Assembly: GCA_021793895.1 (NCBI GenBank)
Contig: JAJYRW010000097.1
Span: 1-5,996 of the forward strand
Length of the DNA: 5,996 nt
From: Actinomycetes bacterium
Lineage (GTDB): Bacteria; Actinomycetota; Actinomycetes; Actinomycetales; JAJYRW01
Direction: 5' to 3'
Shown here: positions 1 through 5,347 of the stretch, piece after piece
Numbering within the stretch: the first letter of the stretch is position 1
Layout: every line of letters begins with the position of its first letter
The notes under the pieces: generated by a model
What the model saw: only the letters and a program-made list of their open reading frames with translations
What the model was told of the DNA's origin: nothing
Database searches by the model: none
Made by a program: the position numbers and the translations under genes

Positions 1-1
1 T

Positions 2-1630
2 TCCGATCTAGGTGCATCCAAGGCGGTACGCGGTTTAGCTCGCAAGCTATTTCCCGATCACTGGTCATTTTTACTGGGTGAAGTTGCCCTCTACTCCTTC
101 ATAGTGTTGATCATCTCGGGAACTTTCCTGACGATGTTCTTTGTGCCCTCGATGGCGCCCATCGAATACACCGGCCCCTATGAGCCTTTGCAGGGCCAAA
201 TGGTCTCCGAAGCCTTCAACTCCACGATGGAATTGAGCTTCGAGGTGCGCGGCGGACTTTTAATGCGTCAGATGCACCACTGGGCCGCTCTGATCTTCGT
301 TGCAGCGGCAACTGTGCACATGCTGCGCGTATTCTTCACCGGGGCCTTCCGCAAGCCGCGTGAACTGAACTGGCTTGTAGGATTCGGCCTGCTGACGCTG
401 GGGCTTCTTGCTGGCTTCTCCGGCTATTCCCTCCCCGATGACGTGCTGTCCGGTAACGGGCTGAGAATTGCGGACGGCGTCGCTCGCTCCATCCCGCTTA
501 TCGGCTCCTATGCCTCGTTCGCACTTTTTGGCGGCGAATTCCCCGGGACGGAACTAATCCCGCGCTTGTTCACCGTCCACGTTCTGATCGTGCCGGGATT
601 GATTCTCGCGCTAGTTTCCGTGCACCTGATTTTGGTCGTCGTACATAAACACACCCAGTTCCCGGGATCGGGACGCACCAATAAGAACGTTCGCGGCATG
701 CCCGTGTTCCCGGTCTATGCGGCTAAAGCCGGTGGCTTCTTCTTCATCGTCTTCGGCTTCATCGCCCTGATGGGCGCGACCTTGAGCATCAACCCGGTGT
801 GGGCACACGGCGGCTATGACCCCTCACCAATTGGTGCAGGCGCCCAGCCTGACTGGTACATGCTCTTTTTAGAGGGTGGATTGCGCCTCATGCCGGGCGT
901 GGAATGGGTAATCGGTGGGTTTACGATCTCCCCGAACATCTTGGTGCCCGGAGTATTGATTCCCGGCCTCATGTTCACCCTTGCCGCGCTTTATCCGTTC
1001 TTAGAAGCCTGGGTAACTAAAGACAAGCGCGAGCACCACGTCCTCGACCGGCCGCGCAACGCCCCGGTTCGCACGGCACTGGGAACGATGTCGATCATGT
1101 TTTACGTGATCATCGTCCTCGCCGGCGCCAATGACATCTTGGCTACGCACTTTGACCTTTCGATTAACGCGGTCACGCAGTTCTTCCGCGGAGCCCTCTT
1201 GATCGCTCCCCCGCTCACGTTCTACGTCACCAAGCGCGTCTGTCTTGGGCTGCAGCGCCGCGACCGCGATCTAGTTCTTTACGGACACGAGTCGGGCCGC
1301 ATCGTCCGCAGTGCAGACGGACAGTATGCCGAGGTCCATCGCCCACTGGACGAGCATGAAACATGGCTGCGAGTTAATTACGTCGTTCACCGGCCACTGG
1401 AAATCGAGCCGGCTGAAGACGAACGTGGTGTACGTCGGCCCGGCTACCGCGCCGATAAGCTGCGTCAGCGCGTCTCGCGTTTCTTCTTCGAAGAGCGCGT
1501 GGAACCGCCAACACCAGCCGAAGTGGCGGCTGCATCACAGACCGTGATAAGTGAGCAAGTTGAGGGAGCTGCTGATGGTTCTGCGATCGAAGCAGAAGAA
1601 AAAGCAGAAGCTCCCATCACTGCCGAGTAA
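2..1630 (+). CDS. qcrB: QcrB, cytochrome b subunit of the actinobacterial cytochrome bc1 complex (5' end missing)
   Basis: Membrane subunit that oxidises menaquinol and carries haems bL and bH. The frame is open from base 2 and already encodes the conserved HWSFLLGE segment by about the 20th codon, so the GTG at 104 is internal. Compared with mycobacterial QcrB, roughly two dozen N-terminal residues are missing. Counting from base 2, the haem-ligand pairs are His92/His106 (in MHHWA and VHMLR) and His193/His208, with the 14- and 15-residue spacings of this family. The quinol-site motif usually written PEWY is PDWY (residues 283-286), as in other actinobacteria, where PDFY also occurs. Further conserved pieces are FEVRGGLLMRQ, SLPDDVLSG, HTQFPG and RPRNAPVRTALG, followed by a soluble tail rich in Ala and Glu. 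qcrC and qcrA normally lie just upstream, outside the window. The first nine bases may be adapter, so the first three residues are doubtful. Confidence 0.97.
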   Translation, partial: SDLGASKAVRGLARKLFPDHWSFLLGEVALYSFIVLIISGTFLTMFFVPSMAPIEYTGPYEPLQGQMVSEAFNSTMELSFEVRGGLLMRQMHHWAALIFVAAATVHMLRVFFTGAFRKPRELNWLVGFGLLTLGLLAGFSGYSLPDDVLSGNGLRIADGVARSIPLIGSYASFALFGGEFPGTELIPRLFTVHVLIVPGLILALVSVHLILVVVHKHTQFPGSGRTNKNVRGMPVFPVYAAKAGGFFFIVFGFIALMGATLSINPVWAHGGYDPSPIGAGAQPDWYMLFLEGGLRLMPGVEWVIGGFTISPNILVPGVLIPGLMFTLAALYPFLEAWVTKDKREHHVLDRPRNAPVRTALGTMSIMFYVIIVLAGANDILATHFDLSINAVTQFFRGALLIAPPLTFYVTKRVCLGLQRRDRDLVLYGHESGRIVRSADGQYAEVHRPLDEHETWLRVNYVVHRPLEIEPAEDERGVRRPGYRADKLRQRVSRFFFEERVEPPTPAEVAAASQTVISEQVEGAADGSAIEAEEKAEAPITAE

Positions 1631-1645
1631 ATATATTTGACCAAC

Positions 1646-1669
1646 GCTCAGCCACAACGCGCGCTGAGT
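1646..1669 (+). terminator. Weak hairpin just after qcrB
   Basis: An inverted repeat CTCAGC (1647-1652) / GCTGAG (1663-1668) lies 16 bases after the qcrB stop codon; the flanking G and T can add a wobble pair. The loop is ten bases and no T-tract follows, so it is at best a weak or factor-dependent terminator, or an mRNA 3'-end stabiliser. It may equally be chance. Confidence 0.25.
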
Positions 1670-1672
1670 ACG

Positions 1673-1685
1673 GTAGTCGGACTAC
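1673..1685. promoter_or_regulatory. Possible operator: perfect palindrome between qcrB and sodA
   Basis: GTAGTC and GACTAC flank a single G, giving a perfect 6-1-6 inverted repeat. It is framed by two copies of ACGGTAG (1670-1676 and 1684-1690), 14 bases apart. The site lies about 50 bases upstream of the likely sodA -35 element, where an activator or repressor could bind. It does not match the DtxR/IdeR, Fur or Rex consensus sequences as I know them. With such a short loop it is more credible as a protein site on DNA than as an RNA hairpin. Function is inferred from position only. Confidence 0.3.
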
Positions 1686-1737
1686 GGTAGACATTGGAAG
1701 ATGTCTCGTCCCGCTAAACCAGGACACGTAAAAGTGT

Positions 1738-1764
1738 TTGAGCTTCGCGGGCCCCGACTAGTAT
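1738..1764 (+). promoter_or_regulatory. Candidate sodA promoter
   Basis: TTGAGC at 1738-1743 resembles a -35 element, and TAGTAT at 1759-1764 fits the actinobacterial -10 pattern TAnnnT. The 15-base spacer is short. Transcription from about 1770 would give a leader of roughly 35-40 bases, which fits the strong ribosome binding site downstream. A separate sodA promoter is expected because the gene is 177 bp from qcrB, but these boxes are only a moderate match. Confidence 0.35.
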
Positions 1765-1795
1765 CCGAATCGTCGCGATGCCATACGCGACACTT

Positions 1796-1803
1796 GAGGA
1801 GGA
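1796..1803 (+). promoter_or_regulatory. Ribosome binding site that fixes the sodA start
   Basis: GAGGAGGA ends four bases before the ATG at 1808 (core GGAGG at 1798-1802, five bases away). This near-ideal Shine-Dalgarno selects the ATG at 1808 over the in-frame ATG at 1778, which has no comparable site and would add ten residues unlike any SOD N-terminus. Confidence 0.85.
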
Positions 1804-1807
1804 ACCG

Positions 1808-2449
1808 ATGGCTAAGTATGAACTGCCCGATCTTCCGTATGACTACGGTGCACTGGAGCCTCATATCTCCGGCAAGATCATGGAACTCCACTATGACAAG
1901 CACCACCAGGCATACGTAACTGGAACAAACACTGCACTTGAGCAGATGGAAGAAGCCCGGTCGAAAGATTCACTGGGAACCATCAACCTGCTGCAAAAGA
2001 ACCTCGCTTTCAACTTGGCTGGACACGTAAACCACACTGTCTTTTGGCAGAACATGTCCCCCGAGGGTGGCGATAAGCCCACTGGCGAACTGGCCGCAGC
2101 AATTGATGAGTTCTTTGGTTCGTTTGATGGCTTTCGCGCGCACTTCTCGGCCTCTGCGCTGGGAATTCAAGGATCAGGCTGGTCCATTCTCGCCTGGGAA
2201 TCCATGGGCGAAAAGCTCGTAATCGAACAGCTCTACGACCATCAGGGCAACCTGGCTGTCGGCACCGTGCCCCTCCTCATGCTCGACATGTGGGAGCACG
2301 CATTTTACCTGCAGTACCAGAACGTTAAGGGCGACTACGTCAAGGCATTCTGGAACATTGTGAACTGGCAGGACGTGCAGGATCGCTTTGATGCGGCACG
2401 CACGAAGACCTCCGGACTCATCGTTCCTGGCGGCGGACAACTCTCCTAA
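1808..2449 (+). CDS. sodA: Superoxide dismutase, Fe/Mn family
   Basis: Converts superoxide to hydrogen peroxide and oxygen in the Fe/Mn SOD fold. From the ATG at 1808 it is 213 residues, a normal full length, and begins [18 protein letters not shown]. The four metal ligands are His28, His76, Asp160 and His164, the last two in [11 protein letters not shown]. The N-terminal helical hairpin (about 1-85) carries [10 protein letters not shown] and NLAGHVNH; the alpha/beta domain carries QGSGW and WNIVNW. Residue numbers coincide with mycobacterial SodA, including His145 in YDHQGN where classical Mn enzymes have Gln, so metal preference (Fe, Mn or either) cannot be read from sequence. There is no signal peptide; mycobacterial homologues can be exported without one, but nothing here shows that. 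It follows qcrB on the same strand with its own strong ribosome binding site and probably its own promoter. Confidence 0.97.
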   Translation: MAKYELPDLPYDYGALEPHISGKIMELHYDKHHQAYVTGTNTALEQMEEARSKDSLGTINLLQKNLAFNLAGHVNHTVFWQNMSPEGGDKPTGELAAAIDEFFGSFDGFRAHFSASALGIQGSGWSILAWESMGEKLVIEQLYDHQGNLAVGTVPLLMLDMWEHAFYLQYQNVKGDYVKAFWNIVNWQDVQDRFDAARTKTSGLIVPGGGQLS

Positions 2450-2470
2450 ACGGAAGTTTTGCTTGAGCGG

Positions 2471-2641
2471 CGGAGTTTTCTCGGTCTAGAGCCATTGTGT
2501 CCGCGGCCGAGTTTCTCGGTCTAAAGACATAGGGACTGCGACGGAGTTTTCTCTATCTAAAGCCATTGTGACTGTAGAACCCTCGCTGGTGAAGCCTTTG
2601 CGCGTCTAGAACCGTTGCGAGTACATTCGCCGCTCTAGCGG
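2471..2641. repeat. Degenerate tandem repeats of about 36 bp downstream of sodA
   Basis: Three clear units begin at 2471, 2507 and 2542, with lengths 36, 35 and 36. Each runs from CGGAGTTTTCTC or a close variant through TCTAGAGCC/TCTAAAGCC to CATTGTG. Two more decayed units are recognisable by TCTAGAACCGTTGCG (from 2605) and TCTAGCGGTTTCG (from 2634). The last includes the small palindrome CCGCT-CT-AGCGG (2630-2641). A possible extra remnant, CGGAAGTTTT, starts at 2451, right after the sodA stop. No long frame with coding character crosses the block. Function is unknown; it may be a decayed intergenic repeat or part of the sodA 3' untranslated region. Confidence 0.65.
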
Positions 2642-2713
2642 TTTCGATGTTTTAGGGGTTTTGCCGCAAGTGCAGGCTCCGCCCCCGCTGGGGTCAAAAT
2701 TCCAGATAAACGT
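2642..2713. other. Non-coding spacer with a small GC hairpin
   Basis: This stretch links the 36-bp repeats to the strong terminator. The only local structure I see is CCCC-GCT-GGGG (2683-2693), four pairs around a three-base loop. I see no gene, promoter or repeat that I could support here. Confidence 0.4.
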
Positions 2714-2758
2714 AAAAGGGTGGGTAGCTAACCAGCACGGTTAGTTACCCACCCTTTT
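2714..2758. terminator. Strong bidirectional intrinsic terminator
   Basis: Two 20-base arms, 2714-2733 and 2739-2758, pair across a five-base loop (AGCAC). The only non-Watson-Crick position is a G/T that still wobbles in plus-strand RNA. The left arm begins AAAAGGG and the right arm ends CCCTTTT, so either strand gives a stem followed by a U-run. On the plus strand it would end sodA transcripts, leaving a 3' untranslated region of about 300 bases. On the minus strand it would be a back-up for the ctaCDF operon. Confidence 0.9.
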
Positions 2759-2770
2759 GTTGTCTCGCCC

Positions 2771-2994
2771 GAAAGCCGCCTATGTGGAGCCAAAAGCGCA
2801 GCAGGCGTGCGTTTCGCTCCACAGACCGCGCTGCCCCGGGCGAGAGCCGGTGGTGTGGAGCCAAAGGCGCGCCAGCCGTGAGTTTCGCTCCACAGACCGC
2901 GCAGCCCCGGGCGCTAGCCAGCTGTGTGGAGCCAAAGGCGCACCAGCCGTGCGTTTCACTCCACAGACCGCTAGTCGTGCGCGAAAGCCAGCCG
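2771..2994. repeat. Array of three 71-bp palindromic tandem repeats plus a partial fourth
   Basis: Units run 2771-2841, 2842-2912 and 2913-2982 (71, 71 and 70 bp), and a fourth stops after about 12 bp. Each holds a well-kept 47-bp core from TGTGGAG to CAGACCGC and a more variable 24-bp linker, mostly of the form GCnGCCCCGGGCG. Inside each core TGTGGAGC pairs with GCTCCACA (right arms 2816-2823, 2887-2894 and 2958-2965, the third with one change). After a C/C mismatch the stem continues with AAA/TTT and a GC-rich inner part, so each unit can fold as one interrupted hairpin. The 71-bp period is not a multiple of three, so it is not a protein repeat. The linkers resemble one another, so it is not a CRISPR array. 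Function is unknown. Confidence 0.85.
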
Positions 2995-3000
2995 CGCGCG

Positions 3001-3088
3001 GTAAAAAGTGGCGGCCGTAATCAGGAATAAGGGCGGCCGTAATCAGTAAAAGGTGGGGACCGCGACCAAAAAGTGTGGGCCACAACCG
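3001..3088. repeat. Four 22-bp direct tandem repeats leading into the cta terminator
   Basis: Four units of exactly 22 bp: 3001-3022, 3023-3044, 3045-3066 and 3067-3088. On the plus strand each has an A-rich start (such as GTAAAAAG), a G-run and then a CCG- or CCAC-type end. Units 1 and 2 share GCGGCCGTAATC exactly; units 3 and 4 are more diverged. Read on the minus strand, each unit is a GC-rich arm followed by a T-rich tail, and unit 4 is the 3' arm and T-tract of the terminator at 3068-3110. The array therefore looks like repeated copies of a terminator half, or a repeat from which the terminator arose. Confidence 0.75.
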
Positions 3089-3110
3089 AAAAACGATTGT
3101 GACCCACACT
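3068..3110 (-). terminator. Intrinsic terminator of the ctaCDF operon
   Basis: In minus-strand RNA the arm from 3110 to 3094 pairs with the arm from 3088 to 3072 over all 17 positions. Two of these are G-U pairs; on the plus strand the same positions are C/A mismatches, which shows the structure is built for the minus strand. The loop is five U, and the stem is followed at once by a U-run (3072-3068). It begins about 60 bases after the ctaF stop codon. A small palindrome, ACACT-CC-AGTGT (3106-3117), overlaps the base of the stem. Confidence 0.88.
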
Positions 3111-3169
3111 CCAGTGTCAATATCAGCCGCTTTGTGCCCCTTCTATTCCAATCGGAGCAGCGCAACTGC

Positions 3170-3568
3170 TTAGTGCGCGTGCTGCCCTCGGTTAAATTCG
3201 AAGACAAAGCCGGCGAGCGTAAATATTGCGCTTCCAAGGCCAATAAAGAAGAGCCACCAACCGGCGGCCAGGCCCAGGAATGCAATCGCAGCCGAGGCTC
3301 CGATTCCTAGTGGCCACCAGCTCCACGGAGCGTATACGCCCTGATCGCCAGCGCCCTCTTCGATTTCGCCGTGCGGGTCGTCTGCGGGGCCCACGCTGCT
3401 ACGGCGTGAGATTAATGCGAGGTAGCCACCCATCAGCCCGAAGAGACCGCCACACAGCAGTAGCGCGGCCACGCCGACGGCTTCCCATCCAGATAGGAGG
3501 CCGTAAATGATCGAGATTGCTCCAAAGAAGAAAGCCAGTCCCAGTGAAATCCAGACGGTTACTCTCAC
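3170..3568 (-). CDS. ctaF: Cytochrome c oxidase subunit IV, actinobacterial type
   Basis: Small membrane subunit of the aa3 oxidase, specific to actinobacteria and without redox centres of its own. It has 132 residues, close to the mycobacterial protein. Hydrophobic segments lie at about 4-23, 31-53, 85-105 and 105-124, giving four helices. Between helices 2 and 3 is an acidic loop with [19 protein letters not shown] (68-86), matching the conserved DGAGE...SWWP region of the family; the C-terminal GFVFEF is also typical. The start is GTG at 3568, whose last bases form the ctaD stop (GTGA overlap), so translation is probably coupled. From that start the first 23 residues align without gaps to mycobacterial CtaF, which supports the choice even though the ribosome binding site (GGAAGTGAG, inside ctaD) is poor. 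It is the last gene before the operon terminator. Confidence 0.93.
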   Translation of the reverse strand: MRVTVWISLGLAFFFGAISIIYGLLSGWEAVGVAALLLCGGLFGLMGGYLALISRRSSVGPADDPHGEIEEGAGDQGVYAPWSWWPLGIGASAAIAFLGLAAGWWLFFIGLGSAIFTLAGFVFEFNRGQHAH

Positions 3569-5340
3569 TTCGTCTCACTTCCATTTCCAGTGTGGTCGCC
3601 ACCCATGGCGTCGTGCCCACGTAGGTCAGCGGGTCCCACCACTCGATCAACGTTGGTGAGTTCTGGATCAACAATGTCCACCGCGGCCACTTCTGGGTGA
3701 TGTAGATCGAAGGCCGGGCGCTCCGAGCGGATGCGCGGAATTGAATGGAAGTTGTGGCGCGGCGGTGGGCAGCTTGTCGCCCACTCGAGGGATCCACCAA
3801 AGCCCCACGGGTCATTAACCGTGACCTTCGGCGCGGTGCGGGCCGTTTTGTAGACGTTCCACAGGAACGGCAGCGTCGATAGGCCAAGCAATATTGACCC
3901 GTACGTCGATACCTGGTTCAACACCGTGAATCCGTCTTCGGGTAGGTAGTCGGCGTAGCGACGCGGCATGCCTTCCACACCGAGCCAGTGCTGGACTAAG
4001 AACGTGCCGTGGAAGCCAAAGAAGAGCATCCAGAAGTGGATTTTACCCAAACGCTCGTCCAGCATCTTACCCGTCCACTTGGGCCACCAGAAATAGAACC
4101 CTGCGAACATCGCGAACACCACGGTGCCAAAGACCACGTAGTGGAAGTGTGCGACAACGAAGTAGGTGTCCGTTACGTGGAAGTCCATGGGCGGGCTGGC
4201 AAGAATGACACCGGTTAGGCCACCAAATAGGAAGGTAACCAGGAACCCAATCGACCACAGCATGGGCGTTTCAAATGTGAGCTTTCCGCCCCACATCGTT
4301 CCCAGCCAGTTAAAGAACTTCACACCGGTTGGAACCGCAATTGTGAACGACATGAATGAGAAGAACGCCAATGCAACCTGGCCGGTGGCGTACATGTGGT
4401 GCGCCCAAACGGTCAGTGAAAGTGCTGCAATCGCCACGGTGGCGTAAACGAGGCCCTTATAACCAAAGATTGGCTTGCGGCTAAATACCGGGAAGATCTC
4501 CGAGACAATTCCGAAGAAGGGCAGCGCGATGATGTAAACCTCAGGGTGGCCAAAGAACCAGAAAAGGTGTTGCCACAAGATCGCTCCCCCGGATTCGGGG
4601 TTAAAGATTTGCGCATCGAGGCGTCGGTCTGCGCCAAGCCCGAACAGTGCCGAAGCTAACGGCGGGAACACCATCAGAATCAGCAGGCTGGTCAACATGG
4701 TGTTCCACGTAAAGATCGGCATGCGGAACATGGTCATGCCGGGGGCGCGCATCGTGATGACCGTGGTCAAAAAGTTGACCGCACCCAAGATGGTGCCGAA
4801 ACCGGCTAGCGCCAGACCAAATACCCACAGGTCGCCACCCAGTCCGGGCGTAAAGGTCGCATTTGAAAGGGGCGTGTACCCAAACCACCCGAAAGAGGCT
4901 GCGCCCTGGGGCGTTAAGAAACCACCACAAGCGATGAGTCCGCCGAACAGGTACAGCCAGTACGAGAACATGTTCAACCGCGGGAACGCCACGTCGGGCG
5001 CGCCAATCTGGACTGGCATAACAACGTTTGCGAATCCGGCAAAAAGCGGCGTCGCAAATAGCAGCAGCATAATCGTGCCGTGCATGGTGAACAGCTGGTT
5101 GAACTGGGAGTGACTCTGAACGACCTGAATACCGGGGCTGAAAAGTTCGGCCCGAATAATCAGGGCCATCACACCGGCAACACAGAAGAACAAGAAGGAG
5201 GTGACCAGGTACATGTACCCGATGACCTTGTGGTCAGTGGAAGTGACCACGTTGACAATGCGGCGCCCCAGCGAGTGCCGGGGTTCGGTATCTACAACCT
5301 CGGGAGTCGCTGCGCCTGGTTTAGTAATAACCGTAGACAT
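3565..5340 (-). CDS. ctaD: Cytochrome c oxidase subunit I (aa3 type)
   Basis: Catalytic subunit of the terminal oxidase: reduces oxygen to water at the haem a3-CuB centre and pumps protons. It has 591 residues, normal for actinobacteria. Haem a ligands are His87 (FTMHGTIM) and His400. Haem a3 is held by His398 (AHFHYVV). CuB is held by His265, His314 and His315, with Tyr269 placed for the His-Tyr cross-link (GHPEVY, 264-269). Proton routes look complete: Asp116 and Asn123 at the D-channel entry, Glu267 at its end, and Lys341 (VPTGVKFF) in the K-channel. After the last helix (near 495) comes the actinobacterial tail with [14 protein letters not shown] (518-531) and [15 protein letters not shown] (536-550), then a His/Asp/Gly-rich end. 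ATG at 5340 lies 7 bp after the ctaC stop, with AGGGAG in the ctaC 3' end as a somewhat distant ribosome binding site. It overlaps ctaF by 4 bp. Confidence 0.98.
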   Translation of the reverse strand: MSTVITKPGAATPEVVDTEPRHSLGRRIVNVVTSTDHKVIGYMYLVTSFLFFCVAGVMALIIRAELFSPGIQVVQSHSQFNQLFTMHGTIMLLLFATPLFAGFANVVMPVQIGAPDVAFPRLNMFSYWLYLFGGLIACGGFLTPQGAASFGWFGYTPLSNATFTPGLGGDLWVFGLALAGFGTILGAVNFLTTVITMRAPGMTMFRMPIFTWNTMLTSLLILMVFPPLASALFGLGADRRLDAQIFNPESGGAILWQHLFWFFGHPEVYIIALPFFGIVSEIFPVFSRKPIFGYKGLVYATVAIAALSLTVWAHHMYATGQVALAFFSFMSFTIAVPTGVKFFNWLGTMWGGKLTFETPMLWSIGFLVTFLFGGLTGVILASPPMDFHVTDTYFVVAHFHYVVFGTVVFAMFAGFYFWWPKWTGKMLDERLGKIHFWMLFFGFHGTFLVQHWLGVEGMPRRYADYLPEDGFTVLNQVSTYGSILLGLSTLPFLWNVYKTARTAPKVTVNDPWGFGGSLEWATSCPPPRHNFHSIPRIRSERPAFDLHHPEVAAVDIVDPELTNVDRVVGPADLRGHDAMGGDHTGNGSETK

Positions 5341-5347
5341 TTAAAAA

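Noticed and set aside
104..106. GTG at 104 as the start of qcrB
   Set aside because: The frame upstream is open to base 2 and encodes the conserved HWSFLLGE region of QcrB, so the gene begins before the window.
1724..1737. ACAC/GTGT inverted pair upstream of sodA as a redox-regulator site
   Set aside because: The arms are only four bases and do not fit the Rex consensus; this is within what chance would give.
1778..1807. Upstream ATG as the sodA start
   Set aside because: It would add ten residues with no match to SOD proteins and lacks a ribosome binding site; GAGGAGGA sits just before the ATG at 1808.
2771..2994. CRISPR array
   Set aside because: The 24-bp segments between the cores resemble one another instead of being unique spacers, there are only three units, and no cas genes are visible.
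2757..3020. Open frame across the 71-bp repeats, with repeated peptide pieces such as FRSTDRAAPG
   Set aside because: The repeat period is 71 bp, so the phase shifts from unit to unit, and several frames on both strands are open at once because the DNA is GC-rich. There is no ribosome binding site and no recognisable domain.
2780..3109. Minus-strand open frame covering both repeat arrays
   Set aside because: It runs through the terminator hairpin and across two unrelated repeat families. Its content is explained by the repeats, and no protein family is recognisable.
3156..3170. AGCAG/CTGCT hairpin at the ctaF stop codon as a terminator
   Set aside because: Only five pairs with no following T-tract on the minus strand; the hairpin at 3068-3110 is far stronger.
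3053..3310. Plus-strand open frame antisense to the ctaF end
   Set aside because: It overlaps the cta terminator and the real ctaF gene on the other strand, and has no coding features of its own.
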